Of a stretch of DNA of 64,000 nt, positions 8,189 through 16,447 are shown piece by piece; the stretch's first letter is position 1; every line of letters begins with the position of its first letter. Source of the DNA: Oligoflexia bacterium (lineage in GTDB: Bacteria; Bdellovibrionota; Bacteriovoracia; Bacteriovoracales; Bacteriovoracaceae). The stretch lies in assembly GCA_024229115.1 (NCBI GenBank), contig JAAEST010000101.1, positions 1 through 64,000 of the forward strand. Reading direction: 5' to 3'. The notes beneath the pieces are model-generated. The model was given only the letters and a program-made list of their open reading frames with translations. It was not told the origin of the DNA and made no database searches. The position numbers and the translations under genes were made by a program.

Positions 8189-9430
8189 ATGACTCAAAAA
8201 AATATTAGTGCCAGTGATCTCGATCACTGGCTTTTTCAAAATGTAGGCTATGAAAATTTTAAGTCTGGTCGAGAAAGATTAGATAAGGCCTATGCACAAA
8301 TATTAAAAAGAATCAAAAATTCAAAAACCAAAGTTGCTATTATTGCTGGGACTAATGGCAAGGGTGAAACTAGCTGGAAAATTGCAAAGCATTTATATTC
8401 TTCGGGAAGCACTGTGGCCTTGTGGACATCTCCCCATGTGGAAAGTGTTACTGAGAGATTTTGGAAAAATGGAGAACATCCAAGCAATGAAGAGTTGATG
8501 AATATTTTTCAATCGACAGCTCCCCAAGATTTAACATTCTATGAATATTTATTTTTAAGTTTTCTCAATTGGGCCATTGATTCTGAATTAGAGTTTTTAG
8601 TTTTAGAAGTTGGGCTTGGTGGAAGACTTGATGCTACCAATTTAATTGATGCAGACATAAGTGCTGTTGTTTCTATCGGTAGAGATCATGTGGATATACT
8701 TGGTCATAAATTGGAAGATATTCTCTATGAAAAATTAGGGGTGACAAGAGAAGGTACTCCACTCGTGAGTGGTATCACGCAAGAACATCTTAAAAAGAAG
8801 AGAGATGACTTGATGCGTGAAAAAAATGTTTCAATCGTTGATATCGATGAGAAATTTGGGCAAAAAGAGCTTGAATACTACCCTTATCGTAATAGTGCTA
8901 TTGCTCAGTTAATCTGTTCTTATCTACAGAGTGGATCTTTTGAGCAAGATGAAGAATTATCCTTTAAATTCCGAGATATTACAGCACCAAATCGCTTTGA
9001 AAAGATGACATTAAACAATAGAAGCTTTATCTTTATAGGTGCACATAATTTAGATGGTGTAAGGGAGACTTGTAAGCTCTTGCGTCATGAAAGTTATAAC
9101 TCTCTAAATCTATTATTAGGCTTCTCTAAAAGAGACCCGAATGATGTATTGAAGATGGTGAAAAGCTTTCTTGAATATCCATGTTTATTTGAAAAGGTAA
9201 ACTTCTTTGATTATGAGCATCCTCGATCAATTGAGAAAGAGGAATTAGAGCAAATTTTAGAAAAAATAGAAACGGATGAATCAAGTAAGAATCTCCAATT
9301 TAATAAAGATATTAAATGTATTGATAAGTTCTTTAGCAGTACATCTGAATTTCCGCAAAATGAAACTTATCTCATTTGCGGATCTTATTACTTCATTGGG
9401 GAAGTTAAGAAATTTCTTTCTCGTCACTAG
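8189..9430 (+). CDS. folC: bifunctional folylpolyglutamate/dihydrofolate synthase
   Basis: 413 residues of the Mur-ligase family. The P-loop VAIIAGTNGKGETSW is at about 48-62 (GTNGKGET in place of the common GTNGKGS), followed by LWTSPHVESVTERF and LEVGLGGRLDATN (about 138-150). It couples glutamate to dihydropteroate or folates. The start lies 3 bases past accD, so the two are probably co-transcribed. The C-terminus overlaps the lptD signal-peptide region by up to 71 bases. Confidence 0.93.
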   Translation: MTQKNISASDLDHWLFQNVGYENFKSGRERLDKAYAQILKRIKNSKTKVAIIAGTNGKGETSWKIAKHLYSSGSTVALWTSPHVESVTERFWKNGEHPSNEELMNIFQSTAPQDLTFYEYLFLSFLNWAIDSELEFLVLEVGLGGRLDATNLIDADISAVVSIGRDHVDILGHKLEDILYEKLGVTREGTPLVSGITQEHLKKKRDDLMREKNVSIVDIDEKFGQKELEYYPYRNSAIAQLICSYLQSGSFEQDEELSFKFRDITAPNRFEKMTLNNRSFIFIGAHNLDGVRETCKLLRHESYNSLNLLLGFSKRDPNDVLKMVKSFLEYPCLFEKVNFFDYEHPRSIEKEELEQILEKIETDESSKNLQFNKDIKCIDKFFSSTSEFPQNETYLICGSYYFIGEVKKFLSRH

Positions 9431-11780
9431 CTTTCTTTTAATTATCTTTAATTGCAATACTGATGCTCGACAGTCTTATGACTTTAATATTGGTGATAAA
9501 GTTCATGTATTAAGTGATAAGGCCTTTAGAAAAACTAAGGATAATGTTTTTGAGGCCGTTGGTAATGTTATTATTACTCATAAGCAAGATGCTCTTTACG
9601 GTGAAAAAGCTTCTGTTTCATTCGAATCCGGTGATGTTAATGTTGTAGGTAATGTTCGTTTTGTAGGAACGGATATGACAATCTATGGTTCGGCCCTTGA
9701 TTATAACTTTAATAATAAAATTCTAAGTATTAATAATGCTCGTGTTCTTAGTGATAACTATGTCATCTTAGGGAAGAATATTACGAGAGAAAGCTCAACT
9801 GAATTAAGAGCTGAGAATGCTGAGTATACTACTTGTCGAGATTGTCCAGAGTCTTGGAGTATTTTTGGACGACAGGTTAGTATTACTCTCGGGGAGTATA
9901 TTAGAATTAAGCACGCCTTTATTAAAGTTCGTGGTGTTGTTGTAATGTATTTCCCTTATATTATTCTTCCTATTAAGAAGAATAGAGAAACGGGATTACT
10001 CTTTCCTAGTTTCGGACTAAATGTAGATAAAGGTTTTCGTTACCAGCAACCTTTCTTTTGGGCCATCAATGACAGTGCAGACATGACAATTGTCCCAAGC
10101 GTTTTTGGAAAACGTGGTTACGGTTCTGAATATCAATATCGACAAGTACTCTCTGATCAAAATTGGTTTGAAATCAATTCAATGTTTTTAAATGACGAAG
10201 TTTATGTCCCTGGTGTTGATAGCAATGATAAATCGGGAAGTAATTTATGGCGTCACTTATCTGATTACGAACATCACTCATTTTTTTCTGATAGTTTTAA
10301 CCATCACTTTTACTATAATGCCGTTAATGATCTCGATATGGTGAGAGACTTTTCAAGCTTTTCAGGTTCTAAAGTATATGGCCCTGAATTTGGTGGTGGC
10401 GGTTATTTTGATTTTGTGACTGAGTATTTTAACTTCAGTGTTGAAGGTGACTTTAATAGGAACTTACTTTTTTCAAATGCTAGAGGATTTGATCATCGCT
10501 ATGTGCAAGTACTTCCTGAAGTAAAGCTATCGGCCGTTCCATTTAATATATTTCGATCTAAACATGCTGGGATAAAAAGTCTCGATGTAGAGGTTGAAGC
10601 TGACTATACAGTGTTTAAACAGAATCATACTGAGGAAGGGGCTTTTATTAGAAATGCTCATCGACTTAATGCTTCACCTTCCGTTATTTGGAATTTAGGA
10701 AATCTAGGTCCCGTGGCCGTTAAAACTTCGGCTATTTTTGATTATCAGTCATACCGTTTTCCTTATGAAGTCGCAGAGAAGACATTAACTAAGAGTGGAT
10801 ATGTCTATGAAACTGAAGCGTCTATTACTCTTCAGAAAATATTTGGTGTAAGTTATCGCGAAAACCTTCCTAGAAAGAAGATTAAGTTTGAAGAGGAAGT
10901 TACTAAAGAAAAGCCTTTATTGGGTGATCTAAAGTCATTTAGTTCTAATGTATCGACTAAGTCGTTTGAAGTTCAAAAAAGTAGCTATAAGCATACACAA
11001 GAGTATAAATTGAAGCATTATTACCTAGGAAGCCAGAGCATAAAAGGTAATCAAAAGTTTCAAAACCAAATCAAAGTTGATAATGGAAAAAAAGGTCTCT
11101 TTGATCCACTTGATGTTCTTCGATCACAGGAATTTCAATTAACAAACGACGTTTCTAGAACCTCACTTCCTTTGAACAATACAGTTGAACTGCAATGGAA
11201 TAACTCAGTCATTAAGAAAAAAGCAAAAGTTCTTAATGCCTATTATAACAAGATGGGCCTTAGAGATAATTTTGATTATAGTGTTGTTAGTTATTTCAAT
11301 GTAAGTCAGGGTTATGATTTTAATGTAAGAGAAGGGGATTTCTATGATCACCTCACTCGACTCTACTTATCGACTGGTTTTAGTTTAGATAGTTATACTT
11401 TCTCGCTAGATGAGTACTATTATCACACGACAAAAGAGCATATCTTCACAATGGATATTAAGAAGACATTTTCTCGTGGAGATGTGGGTGCAGGTGTTAA
11501 ATATAATTCTTTTAAAACGCCGATTGAAAAGTTTGTGAATGCGAATACCAGTTTTGCTTTTAATGACATGATTAAAGCTGGTGTCGACTGGGTCTACGAT
11601 ATTGAAAAGGATAGAACGAATAAAACGATTTATAATTTAACTTATACTCCACCTAATAATTGTTGGAAGGTTGAATTTAATCATGAAAAGAATATTACTG
11701 AATCGAAATTTGGTTTTAACTTCCTAATCAATTTTAATAATAACGTCTTTACAAGTTTAAGTGGTCTCGGTGGAGGCTGA
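9360..11780 (+). CDS. lptD: LPS-assembly outer-membrane protein LptD
   Basis: About 806 residues from the ATG at 9360. An alternative TTG at 9396 would put the start right before the signal sequence KLRNFFLVTSFLLIIFN, and neither has a clear Shine-Dalgarno. An OstA/LptA-like jellyroll (GDKVHVLSDKAFR...EAVGNVIITH) is followed by the LptD hallmark YTTCRDCPESWSIFGR with paired cysteines, then PIKKNRETGLLFPSFG and a long beta-rich C-terminal barrel. It inserts LPS into the outer leaflet. A further in-frame ATG at 9276 would lie deep in folC and is unlikely. Confidence 0.9.
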   Translation: MKLISFADLITSLGKLRNFFLVTSFLLIIFNCNTDARQSYDFNIGDKVHVLSDKAFRKTKDNVFEAVGNVIITHKQDALYGEKASVSFESGDVNVVGNVRFVGTDMTIYGSALDYNFNNKILSINNARVLSDNYVILGKNITRESSTELRAENAEYTTCRDCPESWSIFGRQVSITLGEYIRIKHAFIKVRGVVVMYFPYIILPIKKNRETGLLFPSFGLNVDKGFRYQQPFFWAINDSADMTIVPSVFGKRGYGSEYQYRQVLSDQNWFEINSMFLNDEVYVPGVDSNDKSGSNLWRHLSDYEHHSFFSDSFNHHFYYNAVNDLDMVRDFSSFSGSKVYGPEFGGGGYFDFVTEYFNFSVEGDFNRNLLFSNARGFDHRYVQVLPEVKLSAVPFNIFRSKHAGIKSLDVEVEADYTVFKQNHTEEGAFIRNAHRLNASPSVIWNLGNLGPVAVKTSAIFDYQSYRFPYEVAEKTLTKSGYVYETEASITLQKIFGVSYRENLPRKKIKFEEEVTKEKPLLGDLKSFSSNVSTKSFEVQKSSYKHTQEYKLKHYYLGSQSIKGNQKFQNQIKVDNGKKGLFDPLDVLRSQEFQLTNDVSRTSLPLNNTVELQWNNSVIKKKAKVLNAYYNKMGLRDNFDYSVVSYFNVSQGYDFNVREGDFYDHLTRLYLSTGFSLDSYTFSLDEYYYHTTKEHIFTMDIKKTFSRGDVGAGVKYNSFKTPIEKFVNANTSFAFNDMIKAGVDWVYDIEKDRTNKTIYNLTYTPPNNCWKVEFNHEKNITESKFGFNFLINFNNNVFTSLSGLGGG

Positions 11781-11783
11781 TAA

Positions 11784-12350
11784 ATGAGAAGGGCCGTTAT
11801 TGTTGATTTTGATGATAGTTTCACTTTCAATATAAAAGAAATTCTTGTTTCTATGGATATCGATTGTGAGCTCATAAACTGGAAAGATCTAAATGCAGAA
11901 GTGGTTTCTAGTTTTGATGCTTTTGTCTTTGGGCCTGGCCCTGGTCATCCTGATGAATACCAAAGTATCTATGACTTTATAAATTCTATACTTGAGAGAA
12001 AGAAGTTTTACTTTGGAGTTTGTCTTGGGCATCAACTACTTTGGTCAAGTAAAGGTCGTAATGTTGTTCAAGTTTCTCCTGTTCACGGTGAGAGTTTATC
12101 AATTTCTACCAAAGCCTCATTTTTGGAATCAATTTGCAAAGAAGAAAGAATAGATGTGCAATTTTATAACTCTTTAAAAGTACAATCATCGCTAACGGAT
12201 TTAGAGAATAATTATTTAGTTGAAGATGATTTATATTTATTGGCCTCTTTAGAATCTCATTTTTGTACTTATCAGTTCCATCCCGAAAGTATTGGTAGTT
12301 CTTGCCCAGAGGCTCTATTTCGACCTTTGAGAGATTTTTTGTATAATTAA
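11784..12350 (+). CDS. class I glutamine amidotransferase subunit (anthranilate/aminodeoxychorismate synthase component II)
   Basis: 188 residues. The triad is visible: Cys80 in FGVCLGHQ, and His166 and Glu168 in FHPES. FGPGPGHPDEY at about 49-59 forms the oxyanion strand typical of TrpG/PabA. It supplies ammonia to a TrpE or PabB partner, which is not in this window, so trpG and pabA cannot be told apart. It starts 3 bases after lptD, and a TrpF-like gene follows after 4 bases. The pairing suggests a tryptophan or folate link, but the rest of the pathway is missing here. Confidence 0.85.
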   Translation: MRRAVIVDFDDSFTFNIKEILVSMDIDCELINWKDLNAEVVSSFDAFVFGPGPGHPDEYQSIYDFINSILERKKFYFGVCLGHQLLWSSKGRNVVQVSPVHGESLSISTKASFLESICKEERIDVQFYNSLKVQSSLTDLENNYLVEDDLYLLASLESHFCTYQFHPESIGSSCPEALFRPLRDFLYN

Positions 12351-12354
12351 TCTG

Positions 12355-13020
12355 ATGGAAAAGGTTAATTTTCAAGTAAATGGAATTTATGATCAGCGTA
12401 CAATAAAAGCACTTAAGGAATTAGGTGTATGTCGCTTTGGTTTTGATTTCAGACCTAGAAATTTAAATTTTATTCAACAACATAACTTGATGAATATTGC
12501 TAAAGAATTTCTTGGTGATGAAACTGTCATTTTTACATTTGAAAATGAAAAAGACTTTATCATTGAAAAGATTGTAGGTGATTTTAAAAATGAATATAGC
12601 AATGACTTTTTCCTATCTTTCTCTTGTGATCAAGAAGTCGAATTTTATCAAAATCTAAAGCACCCATTCTATATCCTTTATAGGCCATGGTTTAAGGTCA
12701 ACGACTTCTATCAAATTGAAAATTTTAAAGGCTTTATTTTTGATGAAGTTTTTTTAGAAGAACTATCTCTATCAAATAAGCTTGACTCATTCGCCAGTAA
12801 TTTTTTAGGCCATTGGCATCCATTTGAAACAAAGAAAGAAGGCGAATTGCTCCTTGATATGAAATGGAATAGTGAGTTATCAGCATCTATTGATTTCTAC
12901 TTCGATTTTCATTTTAAACAGTTAAATATTTCTAATGAGGTGGAAACCTGCTTTAGGAATGTAAATTTAAACTTAGTCAAAGATTGGTTTCAATTGACCA
13001 ATTCTCCCTTAAAAGTGTAG
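12355..13020 (+). CDS. TrpF-like (phosphoribosylanthranilate isomerase-like) protein, probably non-canonical
   Basis: 221 residues. The first 50 follow the TrpF N-terminal beta-alpha-beta pattern: VNFQVNGIYDQRTIKALKEL, then GVCRFGFDFRPRNLNFI, which parallels GADYLGFIFAPSSPRYV. The catalytic cysteine of the TrpF KxCG motif is replaced by Asn (QVNG). I see no C-terminal phosphate-binding GLDVNSG-like segment. The similarity is by eye only. The context next to a TrpG/PabA-type subunit favours descent from TrpF with lost or changed activity. Confidence 0.5.
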   Translation: MEKVNFQVNGIYDQRTIKALKELGVCRFGFDFRPRNLNFIQQHNLMNIAKEFLGDETVIFTFENEKDFIIEKIVGDFKNEYSNDFFLSFSCDQEVEFYQNLKHPFYILYRPWFKVNDFYQIENFKGFIFDEVFLEELSLSNKLDSFASNFLGHWHPFETKKEGELLLDMKWNSELSASIDFYFDFHFKQLNISNEVETCFRNVNLNLVKDWFQLTNSPLKV

Positions 13021-13029
13021 AAAGACTTC

Positions 13030-13803
13030 ATGAGAATTTTAATTTGTAATGACGATGGAGTATATGCTCCTGGAATAAATGTTTTAGCGAAAGAACTTTC
13101 TGAAATTGCTGAAGTGACAGTCGTTGCTCCTTTGGAAGAAAGATCAACAACCGGTCATACTCTTAGTTTAGATAATCATTTAAGAGTTGTTAAAGTTGAT
13201 GAAAATAAATATGGATGCAGTGGCTATCCTGCTGATTGTGCCTTAATGGGCTTCGGTCAAATTATGAAAGATAATCCACCTGATCTTGTTGTCAGTGGAA
13301 TTAATCGTGGTGCAAATTTAGGTCAAGATATTTATTATTCTGGGACAGTGGCTGCCGCAAGAGAAGCAACTTTTCATGGTATTCCAGCTATTGCTGTTTC
13401 TACTGTCATTGATTTTAATGATTCAAAAAATCACGATAAAGAATATTTTGAGACAGCTGCAAAAGTTGTGAGAAATGCTATTGAAGAAGGAATCGTTAAA
13501 GTAATTCCTAAGATGTCTGTCGTTAATATCAATGTTCCAAATATTCCATTTAATGAATTAGCAGGTCATGAAGTTACTAAACTTGGCTTTCGTCGTTATA
13601 GCGAAAACATACAAAAAAGGTTTGATTTCCGTGATCGTCCTTATTATTGGATTGGTGGTATTTACCAAGGTCACAATGACTTGGAAGGCACTGACTGTAG
13701 CGCTGTGGAAGATGGGAAAGTGTCTATGGGAATGCTAAATCTTTTGGATGGTCCTACCGATACAGATATTACGTGGCCAAATTTTGTTGCTAGACTAAAC
13801 TAG
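13030..13803 (+). CDS. surE: 5'/3'-nucleotidase SurE
   Basis: 257 residues. The metal-binding N-terminus ILICNDDGVYAPGINVL carries the DD pair. It is followed by VVAPLEERSTTGHTLSL, VVSGINRGANLGQDIYYSGTVAAAREA at about 90-117 and the C-terminal TDTDITW. SurE removes phosphates from survival-related nucleotides. It is followed at 32 bases by a LysM/M23 lipoprotein, echoing the surE-(pcm)-nlpD order of other proteobacteria but without pcm or rpoS. Confidence 0.95.
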   Translation: MRILICNDDGVYAPGINVLAKELSEIAEVTVVAPLEERSTTGHTLSLDNHLRVVKVDENKYGCSGYPADCALMGFGQIMKDNPPDLVVSGINRGANLGQDIYYSGTVAAAREATFHGIPAIAVSTVIDFNDSKNHDKEYFETAAKVVRNAIEEGIVKVIPKMSVVNINVPNIPFNELAGHEVTKLGFRRYSENIQKRFDFRDRPYYWIGGIYQGHNDLEGTDCSAVEDGKVSMGMLNLLDGPTDTDITWPNFVARLN

Positions 13804-13807
13804 TCAG

Positions 13808-13837
13808 ATAATCCGGCCACGATAGTGGTAGGATTAT
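13808..13837 (+). promoter_or_regulatory. hairpin over the ribosome-binding site and start codon of the LysM/M23 gene
   Basis: ATAATCC (13808-13814) can pair with GGATTAT (13831-13837), and CCAC (13817-13820) with GTGG (13825-13828) around a GATA loop, giving 11 base pairs broken by one 2x2 internal loop. The right arm covers the purine-rich GGTAGG and the first two bases of the ATG at 13836. The structure lies wholly between surE and the next gene and could limit translation. Whether it forms in vivo is inference. Confidence 0.5.
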
Positions 13838-14489
13838 GAAGTTTTGGACGCCCTTCATTTATTCTGTCTTCTTTTTATTTTTATATAGCTGTGCCTCAAT
13901 GAAAAGTGGCCACTATATTCAAGTAAGAGACGGAGAGACATATAAATCATTAGCTAAGACCTATAAAGTGCCTGAATGGGAGATTAGAGCGGCTAATAAA
14001 GGCCGTAGAATAGCTTCTGGCTCTTGGTTATTCTTACCAATGAGAAAAGGCATTATGGGCCGTACTCAAAGCTTCTATGATCCAGAGGCCTATCTTCAAA
14101 GTGGTGAGTTTTTCTGGCCAGTTCCTAGTTCAAAAAAGGTTTCTTCACACTTCGGTAAGCGATGGGGAAGAAAACATGAAGGGATGGATATTCCAGCTCC
14201 AGTTGGAGCAAATATTGTGAGCATTGCCGAAGGAGTCGTAGTCTATAGTGGTAATGACCTTGGTGGTTATGGAAACTTAACAGTGATCTCTCATCCTGGT
14301 GGAATCTTCAGTGTTTATGCTCATGCGAAGAAAAACTATACCCGTAAAGGACAAAAGGTTCATAAGGGGCAAGTGATTGCGAAAGTGGGAATGACTGGAA
14401 GAACTACAGGCCCTCACCTTCACTTTGAAATTAGGCAAAACTCAAGGGCCCTCGATCCGTGGCGATTTTTGGCCAGTAGTCGTAAGTAA
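13836..14489 (+). CDS. LysM and M23-peptidase lipoprotein (NlpD/EnvC-like)
   Basis: 217 residues. A lipoprotein signal ends at FLYSC (Cys19). A LysM repeat (HYIQVRDGETYKSLAKTYKV) lies at about 26-45, and an M23 domain from about 95 with SSHFGKRWGRKHEGMDIPAP, SVYAHAKK and the GPHLHFEIR motif. The first zinc ligand pattern HxxxD (HEGMD) and the HLH pair are intact, so catalysis is possible, unlike many NlpD activators. Placement after surE supports an NlpD-like role in cell-wall cleavage at the outer-membrane inner face. Confidence 0.9.
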   Translation: MKFWTPFIYSVFFLFLYSCASMKSGHYIQVRDGETYKSLAKTYKVPEWEIRAANKGRRIASGSWLFLPMRKGIMGRTQSFYDPEAYLQSGEFFWPVPSSKKVSSHFGKRWGRKHEGMDIPAPVGANIVSIAEGVVVYSGNDLGGYGNLTVISHPGGIFSVYAHAKKNYTRKGQKVHKGQVIAKVGMTGRTTGPHLHFEIRQNSRALDPWRFLASSRK

Positions 14490-14505
14490 TTTTGACTCGA
14501 TAGAG

Positions 14506-15093
14506 TTAGTTATCTTTCACGATATCAATCAGTTTCAGATACATTTTGGCGGTGTTTACTGCATCTTCAAGAGCAGTATGGGCGACATCTCCCATTTCTA
14601 GGAAGTTCATAAGAGCACTACCACTTTGACATTCTTTAGGAATTTTTCCCATATCTATAAGATTGTAGGCCACACTGGATAAGTCCAGTTGTCTATGCTC
14701 AAAGTAGGTTCTCATAAATTCCCAGCCAAGATCTCTGTTCATAAAAGGAAGATCAATTGCACTTACAGATTTACCAAAGAGAGTAATTTTTTTGTTTCCA
14801 AAATATTCTTTTACTTTGTCAGATTCTAAGTAAGAAACCATTCGCTTTTTGAAGTCTACCTGGTTGAGTCCAGTTTCATGAGCTTTAGTAATGAGTTCTT
14901 CATTGTGATCAATAACCCATTTATCTAAATTAGGCTTAAGCTCTTCAAATGAAGGGCATTGAACAAAGAAATGCTCTTTGAGATCCATTTCGATTGTCCC
15001 TGTTTCCGTGTCAAAAGGAACCATACCAAATTCTATAATGAGGTCATTTTCTCGAAGGCCTGTGGCCTCTAGATCGAAAGAAAGATAGCGCAA
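14506..15093 (-). CDS. DEDDh-type 3'-5' exonuclease
   Basis: 195 residues. ExoI motif FDLEATG is at the N-terminus (Asp and Glu metal ligands), ExoII lies around SAIDLPFMNRDLG and ExoIII is AHTALEDAVNTAKMY (His, Asp). This is the proofreading/RNase T superfamily. It may trim RNA or DNA, and the substrate cannot be told. The start is a TTG at 15093 with GGAG 7 bases upstream, and the frame begins straight at the first beta strand. It lies 19 bases downstream of the EEP gene and is probably co-transcribed. Confidence 0.87.
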   Translation of the reverse strand: MRYLSFDLEATGLRENDLIIEFGMVPFDTETGTIEMDLKEHFFVQCPSFEELKPNLDKWVIDHNEELITKAHETGLNQVDFKKRMVSYLESDKVKEYFGNKKITLFGKSVSAIDLPFMNRDLGWEFMRTYFEHRQLDLSSVAYNLIDMGKIPKECQSGSALMNFLEMGDVAHTALEDAVNTAKMYLKLIDIVKDN

Positions 15094-15112
15094 GAATGTA
15101 CTCCGGTTTTAC

Positions 15113-16030
15113 TTATTCTAAAGTGGCCATGATAGGGCAATGGTCACTAATTTCTTTAAAAGTAAAGCCTAACGATTCTTCTCTTTCTTGTCTACAGCGA
15201 TTTGCCTTACAGTGAGCATGGTTTGTCACTTCGTAAGTCCAGAACTGATTAAGGAAGCTGTCTGATACTAAGATATGGTCGAGGAGTGAAGAGTGAAAGA
15301 TTCCATCATCTTCTCCACCATTCCAATAGCTCGTGCATTCTACTTCTTCACTAAAGTCTGTGAGTTGATTATCTCTTACAAATTTAACGAATTTTCTATA
15401 ATGCTGATTTCTGCTTTTGTATTCAGTTGTATTAAAGTCACCTAAAACAATTAGCCTCTGACGATTCTTTGATTTTTGCTTTCTGATAATCTGAGAAAGA
15501 ATCTTATATTGCTTCGCTCTCATTTGAATTGATTCAGGATATCCTCCCGCTTTCAAATGAACTCCAATAGCTGTGAATGTAGATTTATTTTTTTTGAACT
15601 TGAAGTTTGCAATAAAAGCTGGTCTTAAGCCTTCATGGCATGGCTCATACTCTTTTAAGCTTGCATCTTCAGAATAACTTAGAAGATCAAGATTATTTTT
15701 GTTATAAACGAAACCAAGTTTTTGTCTTCCGTTACCACCACATTTACTGAGTACGACACCGTACTTAGAATAATTACTTTTAATAAAATTAATAAACTCT
15801 CTGTCGTCGACTACTTCTTGTACTGCAATTAAGTCAGCATTAAGTTTATTTAATTGCCAACGAAGAGAACTTTGTTCGCTCTTTGTTGATTTTTGATTTG
15901 AGTGAAGTTCTCTGGCCCCAAAATTTCTAATATTATAGGTCGCCAGTTTAAGTGCAGGAGCAGCAGATGCTACTAAAGACAGTCCAAAGAATAGTACTGT
16001 CACTACCCATTTCATTGTTGTTGTTTTCAT
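15113..16030 (-). CDS. exported endonuclease/exonuclease/phosphatase (EEP) family protein
   Basis: 305 residues. A signal peptide ends at about VASAAPA (residue 26). The EEP motifs follow in order: ATYNIRNFG, AVQEV, GVHLKAGG, LGDFNTTE, LLDHILVS and SDHCPIMATLE. All catalytic positions appear present. Possible substrates are extracellular or prey nucleic acids or phosphoesters. The ATG at 16030 has GGGA 9 bases upstream. An exported nuclease fits a lytic predator, but the physiological role is inference. Confidence 0.87.
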   Translation of the reverse strand: MKTTTMKWVVTVLFFGLSLVASAAPALKLATYNIRNFGARELHSNQKSTKSEQSSLRWQLNKLNADLIAVQEVVDDREFINFIKSNYSKYGVVLSKCGGNGRQKLGFVYNKNNLDLLSYSEDASLKEYEPCHEGLRPAFIANFKFKKNKSTFTAIGVHLKAGGYPESIQMRAKQYKILSQIIRKQKSKNRQRLIVLGDFNTTEYKSRNQHYRKFVKFVRDNQLTDFSEEVECTSYWNGGEDDGIFHSSLLDHILVSDSFLNQFWTYEVTNHAHCKANRCRQEREESLGFTFKEISDHCPIMATLE

Positions 16031-16192
16031 GTCGTTTTCCCTTATGACTTATGAACTGAACTAATCTTAAATATAAGATAGAGTTAATGTATCAAGTAAG
16101 TCATATCTAATGATAGAAAGTACTTTTCTAGTATGGCAAGTTAAAAAGACTTACTCATAGGATCTTAACAAATTCCTAAACTTTGCCTTGCG

Positions 16193-16447
16193 TTACAGGT
16201 ATGAAAATACCAATTTTACGTCATTATTTTGACTAAATAGGTCAGATAGATTGATCTGGCACGTTAGGAGATCGTGACTTGTCGCACACTTGCGACATAC
16301 ACCTTCTCCATAGCATGAGGAAGCGATAGGAATATTTTCTTGAATAAGATAATCCATAAGAGATATTTCTGATGATGGTAGTTCATTGAAGATAAAGGTT
16401 TTAACTTCTTTTCCTGAAGCCTCACCTATGATTGTTATTTTGTACAT
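16193..16447 (-). CDS. small [2Fe-2S] plant-type ferredoxin
   Basis: 84 residues from the ATG at 16447, where the fold begins with YKITIIG. An ATG 18 bases earlier is also possible. The cluster ligands are in IASSCYGEGVCRKCATSHDLLTC: C-x5-C-x2-C and a fourth Cys after 8 residues, much closer than the roughly 29 residues of classic ferredoxins but like short adrenodoxin-related or XylT-type proteins. It overlaps the 3' end of the lipoprotein gene by 13 bases, so they are probably co-translated. No reductase or partner enzyme is adjacent. Confidence 0.75.
   Translation of the reverse strand: MYKITIIGEASGKEVKTFIFNELPSSEISLMDYLIQENIPIASSCYGEGVCRKCATSHDLLTCQINLSDLFSQNNDVKLVFSYL

Noticed and set aside
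9276-9359. Longer N-terminus for LptD from the ATG at 9276
   Set aside because: It would overlap folC by 155 bases and bury the signal peptide about 45 residues inside the protein.
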